Assembly (NCBI RefSeq): GCF_004348325.1
Contig: NZ_SMKF01000050.1
Location: forward strand, 1-33,022
Direction: 5' to 3'
DNA from: Micromonospora sp. KC213
GTDB taxonomy: Bacteria > Actinomycetota > Actinomycetes > Mycobacteriales > Micromonosporaceae
DNA length: 33,022 nt
Numbering within the stretch: the stretch's first letter is position 1; each line of letters begins with the position of its first letter. Below the pieces are notes generated by a model. It was not told the origin of the DNA and made no database searches. It worked only from the letters and a program-made list of their open reading frames with translations. Both the position numbers and the translations under genes were made by a program. Of this stretch, positions 7,135 through 15,104 are shown one piece after another.

Positions 7135-8697
7135 GTGACGACAAGCCTCCAGCGCCCGGGCACCTACATAGGCCGGAGCAAAGTAGTGCGGCACGTCGAC
7201 AGCTTCGAGATCCAGCCGCCGACACCGCCGTCGCACAACGGCGTACCCCGGTCGGCCTGGGCTCGTGCCCGTCGTCGGGTATCCCGCTGGCACCGGCCGT
7301 ACACCGTCATCCTCCTGCTGCTCGACTTCGCCGCCGTGGTGCTGGCCGACTGGATCGCCCAGGAGGCGTTCGGGCAGGCCCGGGCCGGTTTCTACAACGC
7401 CCAGGAGGACCCGACCTGGTTCTACACGGTGGCGTTCCTGCTGCTGCCGCTCGGTTGGGTGGTCATCCTCTGGGGCAACCGGGCCTACGACCGGCGTTAC
7501 CTGGGGCTCGGCCCGGACGAGTTCAAGCGGGTGATCCGGGGCGGGGTCGCGGTCGCCGCGACCGTCTCCTTCCTCGCCTTCGCCACCAAGACCGACCTGT
7601 CCCGCTGGTCGGTCGGTTTCGCCCTGCTCGGGGCGTTGATCCTGATCCTGGTCGGGCGGTTGGTCGCCCGGTTCACGCTGCACGCGGTACGCCGCCGGGC
7701 CGGCCACGCGGGGCACCGGATGGTGCTGGTCGGCACCCTGCCGGAATGCCTGGAGGTCTACACCGCGGTCACCCGCAACCCCAGCGCCGGCCTGGTGCCG
7801 GTCGCCATCCACATCACCGACGGGTACGCCGCCGCCCGGGGCATCCAGACCCCGGTGCCGGTGTACGCCGGCCGCGACGTCCTCGCCCTGGTCCGGGAGG
7901 TCGGCGGCGACACCATCGCGGTGTGCGGCTCGGCCAGCGCCGAACCGGGTGAGCTGCGCCGACTGGCGTGGCAGCTGGAAGGCTCCGGCGTCGACCTGGT
8001 GGTCGCCCCGCAACTGACCGACATCGCCGGCCCCCGGGTGCACATCCGTCCGATCGAGGGCCTGCCGCTGCTGTACGTCGAGGAACCGACCCTGTCGGGT
8101 CCGGCGCTGCTGGCCAAGAACCTGATGGACCGGATCGCCGCCGGGCTGGGGCTGCTGCTGCTGATCCCGGTCTTCGCCGCGATCGCGGTCGCGATCCGGC
8201 TCTCCGACCCTGGTCCGGTCTTCTTCCGCCAGCCCCGGGTCGGCCACGAGGGCCGCACCTTCCGGGTCTGGAAGTTCCGGACCATGTACGTCGACGCCGA
8301 GGAGCGGCTGGCCGGCCTGGTCGACCAGAACGAGACCGACGGCATGCTGTTCAAGATGAAGCAGGATCCCCGGGTCTTCCCGGTGGGCCGGTTCCTGCGG
8401 GCCTCGTCGCTGGACGAACTGCCCCAACTGATCAACGTACTCTGGGGGGAGATGTCGCTGGTGGGGCCGCGTCCGCTCCCCGCCGACGACGGCGACTTCC
8501 TCGGCGACGTGCGACGCCGGCTGCTGGTCCGCCCGGGCATGACCGGACTGTGGCAGGTCTCCGGCCGCTCCGACCTGTCCTGGGACGAGGCGGTCCGGTT
8601 GGACCTCTACTACGTCGACAACTGGTCGCTGGCGTACGACCTGAGCATCCTGTGGCGGACGGTGGGCGTGGTGCTGGCCCGCAAGGGCGCGTACTGA
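7135..8697 (+). CDS. Polyprenyl-phosphate sugar-1-phosphate transferase (WbaP/WcaJ/CpsE family)
   Basis: 520-residue membrane enzyme that starts a polysaccharide by moving a sugar-1-phosphate from a nucleotide sugar onto undecaprenyl (or decaprenyl) phosphate at the inner membrane face. The N-terminal half has about four membrane segments (roughly 58-180) and a CoA-binding-like Rossmann region (about 195-320). A re-entrant hydrophobic segment follows (LLLLIPVFAAIAVAI). The catalytic domain shows DPGPVFFRQPRVG, FRVWKFRTM, SLDELPQLINVLWGEMSLVG and PGMTGLWQVSGRS. GTG 7135 was chosen as it follows GGGAGGA by 11 nt; GTG 7183 is possible. The long leader suggests control at RNA level. With the GT4, the SDR enzyme and LCP proteins of this window it could initiate a wall-linked or exported glycan. 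Sugar unknown (Glc or Gal are common). Confidence 0.93.
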   Translation: MTTSLQRPGTYIGRSKVVRHVDSFEIQPPTPPSHNGVPRSAWARARRRVSRWHRPYTVILLLLDFAAVVLADWIAQEAFGQARAGFYNAQEDPTWFYTVAFLLLPLGWVVILWGNRAYDRRYLGLGPDEFKRVIRGGVAVAATVSFLAFATKTDLSRWSVGFALLGALILILVGRLVARFTLHAVRRRAGHAGHRMVLVGTLPECLEVYTAVTRNPSAGLVPVAIHITDGYAAARGIQTPVPVYAGRDVLALVREVGGDTIAVCGSASAEPGELRRLAWQLEGSGVDLVVAPQLTDIAGPRVHIRPIEGLPLLYVEEPTLSGPALLAKNLMDRIAAGLGLLLLIPVFAAIAVAIRLSDPGPVFFRQPRVGHEGRTFRVWKFRTMYVDAEERLAGLVDQNETDGMLFKMKQDPRVFPVGRFLRASSLDELPQLINVLWGEMSLVGPRPLPADDGDFLGDVRRRLLVRPGMTGLWQVSGRSDLSWDEAVRLDLYYVDNWSLAYDLSILWRTVGVVLARKGAY

Positions 8698-8736
8698 CCC
8701 CTTGGCGTCGCGGCCGGAACAGGCCAGGATCGCTGC

Positions 8737-9960
8737 GTGAGTGGCAATCTCTCCGCCGTCGTCGGCGTCGTCTCGCTGGTCACCGCGCTGGTGGCGGCGC
8801 TCTGGGCGGTGCTGCGGCTACGCGGGCGGCGCGGCATCGCCACCGCCACCCAGCGGGCCACGTACGAGGTGCTGCACACCGCCGGCCTGGCCGCCGAGCC
8901 GCTGCGCGCCGGACTGACCGTGGCGGGCGCGGCGAAGGCCGTACGCCATCTGCGGGCGCTGGTGGGCGCGGTCGGGCTGGCGCTGACCGACCGGACGGAG
9001 CTGCTCGCCCTGGACGGGCGCGGCGGGCACCACGGCGAGCAACTGCTCGCGGCGGCCCGGCGTACGGTGGAGAGCGGTCGGTCGACGGTGCTCGGCGAGC
9101 CGGAACTGAGCTGTGACCGGGTGGACTGCCCGGTCCGGGGTGCGGTGCTGGCCCCACTGAGCGCGGACGGGCGGGTGGTCGGCGCGCTGGTCGCGGTCGC
9201 CGACGCACCGCCGGCGCCGGGGCTGGTGCAGGCCACCCTGGAGACCGCGCACTGGGCCGGCGACCAGCTCGCCCTCGCCGAGTTGGAATCGTCCCGGGAG
9301 CGGCTGGCCCGGGCCGAGGTACGCGCGTTGCGCGCCCAGATCAGCCCGCACTTCATCTACAACGCGCTCACCGCGATCGGCTCGTTCGTCCGCACCGACC
9401 CGGAGCGGGCCCGGGAGCTGATCCTGGAGTTCGCCGAGTTCACCCGGTACTCCTTCCGGGCGCACGGGGAGTTCACCACGCTCGCCGAGGAACTACGCTC
9501 GATCGACCGCTACCTGACCATCGAACGGGCCCGGTTCGGCGACCGGTTGCAGGTGCGGTTGCAGATCGCGCCGGAGGTGCTGCCGGTGACCCTGCCGTTC
9601 CTCTGCCTCCAGCCGCTGGTGGAGAACGCCGTGCGGCACGGCTTGTCCCGCAAGCCCGGCACCGGCATGGTGAGCATCGAGGCCCGGGACGCGGGCGCGG
9701 AGTGTCACATCACGGTGGAGGACGACGGAGTGGGCATGGATCCGGCCACGCTGCGAGCGGGCATCGCCGAGCTGACCCGCGCCGGCAGCGACCCGGCCGA
9801 CGACCCGGGCCAGCATGTCGGCCTCTCCAACGTCGACGAGCGGCTCCGGTCGGTCTTCGGCGACCGGTTCGGCCTGGTCGTCGAGACCGGCCCGGGCTCG
9901 GGTACGAAGGTGAGCCTGCGGGTGCCGAAGTTCCACCCCGGCGTACGGGCGGGTTCGTGA
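8737..9960 (+). CDS. LytS-type sensor histidine kinase
   Basis: 407-residue kinase of the LytS/YehU (His_kinase, PF06580-type) class. One membrane helix (about 5-27) is followed by a GAF-like region (about 40-170). The phosphorylated histidine is H205 in LRAQISPHFIYNAL, and the ATPase domain shows LVENAVRHGL (N box), DDGVGMDP (G1) and GLSNVDERL (G2). Start GTG 8737 follows a CAGGAT -10-like box by 6 nt. The gene overlaps the LytTR regulator by 4 nt (GTGA), so they form one translation-coupled two-component system. Related systems in other bacteria (BtsS/BtsR, LytS/LytT) sense pyruvate or related carboxylates and turn on their transporters. The symporter genes found 5 kb downstream fit such a role, which is inference. 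Confidence 0.92.
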   Translation: MSGNLSAVVGVVSLVTALVAALWAVLRLRGRRGIATATQRATYEVLHTAGLAAEPLRAGLTVAGAAKAVRHLRALVGAVGLALTDRTELLALDGRGGHHGEQLLAAARRTVESGRSTVLGEPELSCDRVDCPVRGAVLAPLSADGRVVGALVAVADAPPAPGLVQATLETAHWAGDQLALAELESSRERLARAEVRALRAQISPHFIYNALTAIGSFVRTDPERARELILEFAEFTRYSFRAHGEFTTLAEELRSIDRYLTIERARFGDRLQVRLQIAPEVLPVTLPFLCLQPLVENAVRHGLSRKPGTGMVSIEARDAGAECHITVEDDGVGMDPATLRAGIAELTRAGSDPADDPGQHVGLSNVDERLRSVFGDRFGLVVETGPGSGTKVSLRVPKFHPGVRAGS

Positions 9961-10748
9961 GCGAGCGGGCCGACCGGGTCGGCGCGGTGAGCACCACCGG
10001 TTTCCTCCGGGTGCTGGCGGTCGACGACGAGCCGCCGGCGTTGGACGAGCTGGCGTACCACCTGCGGGCCGACCCTCGGGTGGCCCGCCTGCACACCGCG
10101 GGCGACGCCACCGAGGCGCTGCGGGTGCTCCGCGACACCGACGTGGACGTGGTCTTCCTGGACATCCGGATGCCCGGCCTGGACGGCATGGAACTGGCCC
10201 GGGTGCTGCGCCGCTTCGCCCGGCCGCCGTCGATCGTGTTCGTCACCGCGTACGACGACGGCGCGGCCGACGCCTTCGACCTGGGCGCCACCGACTACGT
10301 CCGCAAACCGGTGCGCGCCGAGCGGCTGGCCGAGTCGCTGCGCCGGGTGATCGGCTCCCGGGTGGTCCCCGCGCACCCGGCGGCCCTCGCTCGCGCCGAG
10401 GAGGATCCCACCATCCCGGTCGAGCTGGCCGGGACGACCCGGATGCTGCCCCGCTCGGCGGTGCGCTGGGTGGAGGCGCAGGGCGACTACGCCCGGCTGC
10501 ACACCGCCGACGGCTCGCACCTGGTCCGGGTGTCGCTGGCGACCCTCGCCGAACGCTGGGCGGACGCCGGGTTCGTCCGCATCCACCGGTCGTACCTGGT
10601 GCAGTTGAAGTTGATCGCCGAGCTGCGGCTGGTCAACTCGGGGTACGTGGTGGTGGTCGACGCGACGGAGCTGCCGGTGAGCCGGCGGCACACCCGGGAG
10701 CTGAAGGACAAGCTGGTACGAGCGGCGAAGCAGGACTGGAACCGGTGA
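9957..10748 (+). CDS. LytTR-family response regulator
   Basis: 263-residue response regulator. The receiver domain (about 17-130) has the acidic pair in VDDEPPALDE and the phosphoacceptor D69 in VVFLDIRMPGLDG, with the T/K positions FVTAYDD and YVRKPV. The C-terminal LytTR DNA-binding domain (about 155-258) shows RWVEAQGDYARLHT, FVRIHRSYLV and LPVSRRHTREL. I start it at GTG 9957, whose last two bases form the stop of the kinase gene (GTGA); GTG 9987 is an alternative. The preceding in-frame stretch lies in the kinase gene. It is followed 19 nt later by a strong terminator, so the operon is just these two genes. LytTR proteins bind direct repeats; no convincing pair was found near the symporters. 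Confidence 0.93.
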   Translation: MSERADRVGAVSTTGFLRVLAVDDEPPALDELAYHLRADPRVARLHTAGDATEALRVLRDTDVDVVFLDIRMPGLDGMELARVLRRFARPPSIVFVTAYDDGAADAFDLGATDYVRKPVRAERLAESLRRVIGSRVVPAHPAALARAEEDPTIPVELAGTTRMLPRSAVRWVEAQGDYARLHTADGSHLVRVSLATLAERWADAGFVRIHRSYLVQLKLIAELRLVNSGYVVVVDATELPVSRRHTRELKDKLVRAAKQDWNR

Positions 10749-10767
10749 TCCCAGGTTCCCGGGCACG

Positions 10768-10804
10768 CGAGAGGGCGCCCCGGACGGATCGGGGCGCCCT
10801 CTCG
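10768..10804. terminator. Bidirectional terminator, 14-bp perfect stem
   Basis: CGAGAGGGCGCCCC (10768-10781) pairs perfectly with 10791-10804 across a 9-nt loop. It sits between the convergent LytTR gene and the minus-strand surface protein gene, so it can stop both. There is no T-run, as often in high-GC actinobacteria. Confidence 0.85.
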
Positions 10805-10811
10805 GGACGGC

Positions 10812-12896
10812 TCAGCGCAGGGGGCGGCTCCCCGAGCCGACCACGGCGTACCGGGAGGTGCCCCGGGGCAGTTCACCGGTCGCCGTGCCGGGGTGCCGGT
10901 GGAACGTGCCGACCACGTCGGCCACCACGTGGGTGCTGCCGGCGTGGTTGTGCACCTCGAAGCGTTCGGGCAGCCCGATCCCGGGGAACGCGGCGTTGGA
11001 CACCGTCTGCCCCACGGCCGGGTTCAGGTTGCTCGCCGTCGGCTTGTCCAGGCCCATCTGCCAGACAGTGATGACGGTGTCAGCCGTCGGCGACACCGCG
11101 GTCACGTTCGTCACCAGGGCCTCGGTGTCCCGGGGCACCTCCTCCCGGTCGTGCACGCTGACCGAGCGTGATGTGTTCGGGCCGAGCGGACCAGTGGACA
11201 CGATCGCGGTGCGGCTGTCCAGGATCCGGGTCGGCCACAGCGGGCGGAACCGCATGCCGTCGGGCACCTGCCCGTCGTCCATGACACCGACCACGTCGAT
11301 CACGATGTGCGCGTTCTGACTGGTGTGCACCGCGAACGACGGCACGGCGTACCCCGGGCCGCAGTCGGCGCAGAAGCCGGTCCGGGCGATGGTCAGGTTC
11401 GGCACCACCGTGCCCGCGCCGTGGTTGACGGTCGACGCGGTCGGCACCGCCCCCTCGCCCGACCAGACGGAGAGGAAGCCGGCCCGCTGCGGCTTGACCG
11501 CCGTCACGTTGAGGACCAGTCCCCGCACGTGGCCGCTCAGCTCGGGCCCGAGGTCGGCCCAGAGCCGTACGGCACTGCCGGCCGGGACGATGCCACCGGT
11601 GCGGCGCGAGTCGAACAGCCGGGTCGGGGTCAGCGGGGCGTAGTTGCCGCCGACGCCGACGGCCGCCAGGTCCAGGTGATCACCGGCGTAGAAGCCGACC
11701 ACGTCCACCACCACGTCGGTGCTGCCGCTGTGGTTGTAGACCGAGATCTTGCCCTCCCAGCCGAGCTTGACCGTGACGTTGTTGGAGCCGAGCCAGCCCG
11801 CCGGAAAGTTGACCGACGAGGCGTTGGGGCGACCCTCGCCGGTCTGGAAGACGTTGAGGAAGCTGGCGGCCGTCGGGTTGGTCACCGTCACGTTCAGCAC
11901 CACCGAGCCGGCCCCGGCCGGCACGCCCCCGCGCCCCTGCACCAGCAGGTCCACGGTCTGCCGGGCACCGATCTTCCCCTGGTGCCCGCCCAGCCCGCTG
12001 CGCGTGTCCATCAGGCGCTGCGGCGGCAGCGGGTAGTACATGCCGGTGACGCCATAGGCAGCGCCGTATGACATGGGAACCAGCCGGGCCCCCCGGCCGC
12101 TGTTGTCATACAGCACCAGGGTGGCGGTGTGCGGACCGGTCAGGGTGGCCCGGGTGGCGACAGTGATCGCGCAGCTTTCACCAGGAGCGACCGTACGAGC
12201 GGAGCAGGTGTCGGCGGTGAGGGCGAACTGTGCCGCCCCGGGCCCCAACACCCCTGCCGTGCTGAAGACCGCGGGCAGGGTGCCCCGGGACGTGAAGGTG
12301 ACCGTACGGGAGGTGCCCGCACCGCCCACCTCGACGTGGCCGAGGTCGAGCTGGCCGGGTTCGGGCACCGCCGCCACATAGTCCACGGTGGATTGCCAGC
12401 GCAGGTCACCGCTCAGCACGCCACGGTCGGCACCGCACTGGAACTCGTACCAGGCGGCGAACGAGTTCACCCGCCCGTTGCCCGGGTCCCGGGAGACCTC
12501 GAGCACGGTGACGGCCGCGTTGACGGTGTTGCAGCCCGACCCCGGCGTGTGGATGTCGATCCTGGCGTTGTCGGTGTCCGCGAACCGAGCTGCCTGGTAC
12601 ACCTGTCCGGCGGTCCACGTCGATCCGGCCGGCGGAGCGAGGTCGATTTCGATGAAGTGTTCACCTCGGACCGCCTTCAGCCGCAGTGCCTCACCGCCCG
12701 ACGGGGTGGCCGTGACCACGGCGTTGTCGGGCGTCCACACGTCGGAGACGGGGACCGGGGTGTGGCCGTGGTCGCCACGGTCGGCGGTGATGGCGGTGAT
12801 CGTGGCGGCCGACGCGGCGGAGGCGGTCACCGGCAGCCCGGCAGCCGTGCCGGTCAGCGCGACGGTGAGGCCGAGCAGGGCCCGGAACATGCGCAT
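10812..12896 (-). CDS. Secreted three-repeat surface protein with extra N-terminal domains (D[TS]R/DVVG repeats)
   Basis: 694-residue exported protein. A Sec signal peptide (MRMFRALLGL... ending near ASAASA, about 1-30) is followed by a domain of about 150 residues related to the small pseudogene product just upstream (shared PPAG-x2-W-x2-G). Then comes an Ig-like domain (about 185-285, TFTSRGTLPAVF, CAITV). Three copies of an approximately 120-residue repeat complete it. Each repeat begins with a P-x-R-[LI]-[MFL]-D-[TS]-R line (RLMDTRSG, RLFDSRRT, RILDSRTA), carries V-x-N-V-T in the middle and ends DVVG. The second repeat has a cysteine pair (CADC). The repeat is common in actinobacterial secreted proteins; function unknown to me, probably cell-surface or adhesive. 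Start 12896 was chosen for its GAGG 5 nt upstream and the MR-x-FR N-terminus shared with the paralogue at 13535. Confidence 0.85.
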   Translation of the reverse strand: MRMFRALLGLTVALTGTAAGLPVTASAASAATITAITADRGDHGHTPVPVSDVWTPDNAVVTATPSGGEALRLKAVRGEHFIEIDLAPPAGSTWTAGQVYQAARFADTDNARIDIHTPGSGCNTVNAAVTVLEVSRDPGNGRVNSFAAWYEFQCGADRGVLSGDLRWQSTVDYVAAVPEPGQLDLGHVEVGGAGTSRTVTFTSRGTLPAVFSTAGVLGPGAAQFALTADTCSARTVAPGESCAITVATRATLTGPHTATLVLYDNSGRGARLVPMSYGAAYGVTGMYYPLPPQRLMDTRSGLGGHQGKIGARQTVDLLVQGRGGVPAGAGSVVLNVTVTNPTAASFLNVFQTGEGRPNASSVNFPAGWLGSNNVTVKLGWEGKISVYNHSGSTDVVVDVVGFYAGDHLDLAAVGVGGNYAPLTPTRLFDSRRTGGIVPAGSAVRLWADLGPELSGHVRGLVLNVTAVKPQRAGFLSVWSGEGAVPTASTVNHGAGTVVPNLTIARTGFCADCGPGYAVPSFAVHTSQNAHIVIDVVGVMDDGQVPDGMRFRPLWPTRILDSRTAIVSTGPLGPNTSRSVSVHDREEVPRDTEALVTNVTAVSPTADTVITVWQMGLDKPTASNLNPAVGQTVSNAAFPGIGLPERFEVHNHAGSTHVVADVVGTFHRHPGTATGELPRGTSRYAVVGSGSRPLR

Positions 12897-12935
12897 GCAC
12901 ACCTCGGACGAGGAGAAGGAGACTTTGATCGACTC

Positions 12936-12941
12936 AGCCTA
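12936..12941 (-). promoter_or_regulatory. -10 box TAGGCT of the 694-residue surface protein gene
   Basis: On the minus strand TAGGCT lies 39 nt before the ATG at 12896, predicting a leader of about 33 nt. Position and leader layout match the promoters of the two neighbouring paralogues, but the TTGCCG -35 of those is not conserved here. Confidence 0.45.
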
Positions 12942-12994
12942 TGAGCCGGTGCCGACGTCGGACCCACCGGACGCCCCTCGGTTCGGGTGCAGAG

Positions 12995-13375
12995 CTAGCT
13001 CGTGCCCGATCCGGTGATCGCGAACTGTGGGGTGGTGTCGAGCAGCGGTGCCGGCTCACTCGCGGTGGCCGGGTAGAGCCAGAACGCGTCCGCCCCTGCT
13101 GCCAGATCTGCCCCGCCGGCGGCTGGACGTAGACCCTGACCTCGCTGGTGCCCTCCTCGGCGACGGGATCGGCGGCGAGCTGGAAGGCTTCCCCGTGGTG
13201 GAGGGTGGGCGTGATGGAGGCGTTGCCGCTGTCCCAGACGCCGGTGTGGAGGTCCAGGAAGCTGTCCTGGTCACCGCCGTGCACGACCAGGGCGGTGTAG
13301 GACACGGTGCGCGGCCTGGGCGACCGCCGGCACCATCGCGGTGACACAGACCGCGGCGCCGAGGAGTCTGCGCAT
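12995..13375 (-). pseudogene. Small secreted paralogue broken by two compensating frameshifts
   Basis: ATG 13375 opens a clear signal peptide (MRRLLGAAVCVTAMVPAVAQAA), but that frame soon meets a TGA. The homologous body continues in another frame: TVSYTALVVHGGDQDSF, VWDSGNASITPTLHHGEAF and VRVYVQPPAGQIWQQG. This matches the N-terminal domain of the 694-residue neighbour (shared PPAG-x2-W-x2-G). After QQG the sensible reading returns to the first frame: DAFWLYPATASEPAPLLDT and then ITGSGTS before a TAG at 12995-12997. One extra base near 13300 (GCGCACCG for GCGACCG) and one missing G in the GGGG run near 13092 would restore a protein of about 126 residues. It keeps a TTGCCG-18-TACGCT promoter and GGGGT site. 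It may be a recent pseudogene or a pair of sequencing errors. Confidence 0.75.
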
Positions 13376-13414
13376 GAAGACCCCGGATGAGAGGAGGGCA
13401 GACGAAGCCGGCCC

Positions 13415-13444
13415 AGCGTAGGGGCGGTGTTTGCCGACCGGCAA
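13415..13444 (-). promoter_or_regulatory. Promoter TTGCCG-18-TACGCT of the frameshifted paralogue
   Basis: On the minus strand a -35 TTGCCG (13439-13444) and a -10 TACGCT (13415-13420) are 18 nt apart, 40 nt before the ATG at 13375. The same two hexamers with 17-nt spacing precede the intact paralogue at 14914, which supports both calls. Confidence 0.65.
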
Positions 13445-13485
13445 GGTGCTGCGTCGCGCCGACAGTGGTGTACCGACCGACGAAA

Positions 13486-13513
13486 GGTGCCCCGGCCGGT
13501 CGGCCGGGGCACC
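13486..13513 (-). terminator. Terminator of the 459-residue surface protein gene
   Basis: GGTGCCCCGGCC and its exact complement form a 12-bp stem with a 4-nt loop (13486-13513), 22 nt past the stop codon. On the minus strand it is followed by TTTCG, giving a short T-run, so it most likely ends the 13535-14914 gene before the paralogue's promoter. Confidence 0.8.
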
Positions 13514-13534
13514 GTCGTGTTGCTGTCGGCTGTG

Positions 13535-14914
13535 TCAGCGGTGCGAGGAGCCGGTTACCTCGGCCTTGCGCAGCTGCCCCCTCGCAGCGATGCCCCGCGC
13601 CTCCGTCGGCTCGCCGGTCGGGTAGTAGAAGGTGCCGACCAGGTCCGCCACCAGGTGGGTGGAGCCGGTGTGGTTGTGCACGTTGAACGCGGCGGTCGGC
13701 TCGATGATGCCGAGCACTGCGTTGGACACGACCTGGTTGGTGTACGGGTTGAGGTTGCTGGTGGCGGGCTTGCCAGGGATCGCCGGGTTGTCGGCCGGCC
13801 AGACGGTGATGACCGTGTTCCTGGTCGGCTTCACCGCGGTCACGTTCATGACCGCCACACCGGTGTCTTCGGTGACCAGCTCGGCCGGCACCTGGACCCG
13901 GGCGGTGGCGTTCGCGCCCAACGCGCCGGTGATGCCCTTGTTCGCCCGGCTGTCCACGATCCGGGTCGGGCTCTGCGGCTGGAACCGCATGCCGAACGGC
14001 GAGGCACCGTCGTCAACCACGCCGACGAAGTCGACCAGGACGTGCGCCTCCGCCGAGGTGTAGACCTTGAACTTCGGCGCACCCGGCGTGCACCACTGCC
14101 CCGGCTCGGTGCCGGTGCACGGGGTGGTTTGCACGAAGGCCAGGTTCGGCACGTTGACGCCCGCGCCGTAGTTGACCGTCGAGGAGGTCGGCCGGGCGGT
14201 GGCCCCCGACCACGCGGTCAGGAAGCCGGCCTTGGCCGGGGCGACCGCGGTGAGGTTGAAGACCAGGGCCTTGACGTGCGAGTTGGTGTCGCCGTCGAAT
14301 TCGAGGGAGTACTCCAGGGTGGTGCCCGCCGGGGGCTTGCCCTCGGGGTCAAGCCGGGTGTCGAAGACCCGGTCCGGCTCGTACCACTCGTACTGGCCAC
14401 CGGGGGTGGGGAACGAGTTGTCGGCGGCGTAGTAGCCGACCACGTCGACGACCACGTCGGTGGAGCCGTTGCGGTTGTAGACGGAGACCTTGCCGCCGGC
14501 ACCGAGCTTGACGGTGACGTTGTTGGAGCCCAGCCAGCCCTTGGCAAAGTTGATCGACGAGGCGTCCGGGCGGCTCTCCCCGGCCGGGTAGGCGGTGACG
14601 AAGCTGTCCATCGTCGGGCCGGTGATGGTCACGTTCAGCACGACCGCTCCGACGCCGCTGCCGGGAACGCCGCCGCGGCCGGCGACCTGGAGGTCGACCT
14701 TGCTCAGCGGGCCGAGCTTCGCCTTCGGCGCGCCGAGGCCGGAACGGGTGTCCATCAGGCGGGCCGGCGAGACCGGGTAGTAGGTGCCGGTGGAGTCGGC
14801 CGCCGCCTGCTGCTGCAGGGCGGTCGACGGGGCTGCGGACGCCGTGGCCGGCACCGCGGTCAGGGCGCACGCTCCAGCGAGCGTGACGCCGAGGACGGTA
14901 CGGAATTTGCGCAT
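13535..14914 (-). CDS. Secreted three-repeat surface protein (D[TS]R/DVVG repeats)
   Basis: 459-residue exported protein: signal peptide (MRKFRTVLGV... to ATASAAP, about 1-28) followed directly by three repeats of about 120-135 residues. Their first lines are RLMDTRSGLG, RVFDTRLDPEG and RIVDSRANKG; the middles hold V-x-N-[VL]-T and the ends DVVGYY, DFVGVV and DLVGTF. Repeat two carries a cysteine pair (TPCTGTEPGQWCTPG), at the place where the 694-residue paralogue has CADC, so a disulfide-closed loop is likely. Repeats 1, 2 and 3 match repeats 1, 2 and 3 of that paralogue better than each other, so the whole gene was duplicated. No enzyme motif, LPXTG or membrane anchor is seen, so it is presumably released or non-covalently held. 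A clear promoter lies upstream and a terminator downstream. Confidence 0.87.
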   Translation of the reverse strand: MRKFRTVLGVTLAGACALTAVPATASAAPSTALQQQAAADSTGTYYPVSPARLMDTRSGLGAPKAKLGPLSKVDLQVAGRGGVPGSGVGAVVLNVTITGPTMDSFVTAYPAGESRPDASSINFAKGWLGSNNVTVKLGAGGKVSVYNRNGSTDVVVDVVGYYAADNSFPTPGGQYEWYEPDRVFDTRLDPEGKPPAGTTLEYSLEFDGDTNSHVKALVFNLTAVAPAKAGFLTAWSGATARPTSSTVNYGAGVNVPNLAFVQTTPCTGTEPGQWCTPGAPKFKVYTSAEAHVLVDFVGVVDDGASPFGMRFQPQSPTRIVDSRANKGITGALGANATARVQVPAELVTEDTGVAVMNVTAVKPTRNTVITVWPADNPAIPGKPATSNLNPYTNQVVSNAVLGIIEPTAAFNVHNHTGSTHLVADLVGTFYYPTGEPTEARGIAARGQLRKAEVTGSSHR

Positions 14915-14956
14915 AGAAACCCCGTGTGAGGAGAGGAAACTGGGAATTGCTGCCTC

Positions 14957-14985
14957 AGCGTAGGGTGCCGGATCAAGGCCGGCAA
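14957..14985 (-). promoter_or_regulatory. Promoter TTGCCG-17-TACGCT of the 459-residue surface protein gene
   Basis: On the minus strand -35 TTGCCG (14980-14985) and -10 TACGCT (14957-14962) are spaced 17 nt and lie 43 nt before the ATG. The leader contains TCTCCTC and a GGGGT ribosome-binding site 6 nt before ATGCGCA, both shared with the frameshifted paralogue. Confidence 0.65.
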
Positions 14986-15059
14986 GAAGGCGACTCGATC
15001 TGATACGACGGGTGAACCTGTCGAGACTTAATGGTGTGTTAATCGGTCACCGGGCGTGG

Positions 15060-15100
15060 TTATCCACAAGCGCCGCCGATTTGTCCACAAGTTTTCCACA
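15060..15100 (+). promoter_or_regulatory. Cluster of three DnaA boxes upstream of symporter operon
   Basis: Three 9-mers in the same orientation: TTATCCACA (15060-15068), TTGTCCACA (15081-15089) and TTTTCCACA (15092-15100). The first is the classical perfect DnaA box, the second the actinobacterial consensus, the third a one-base variant. Their starts are 21 and 11 bp apart, close to two and one helical turns. An AT-rich patch (TTAATGGTGTGTTAAT, 15029-15044) precedes them. No dnaA, dnaN or further boxes are nearby, so this is not the chromosomal origin. It could bind DnaA for titration or for control of the operon starting at 15139. Confidence 0.7.
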
Positions 15101-15104
15101 TCTC

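Noticed and set aside
15029..15100. Chromosomal replication origin
   Set aside because: Only three DnaA boxes and one AT-rich patch; no dnaA, dnaN, rpmH or gyrase genes, and actinobacterial origins carry many more boxes.
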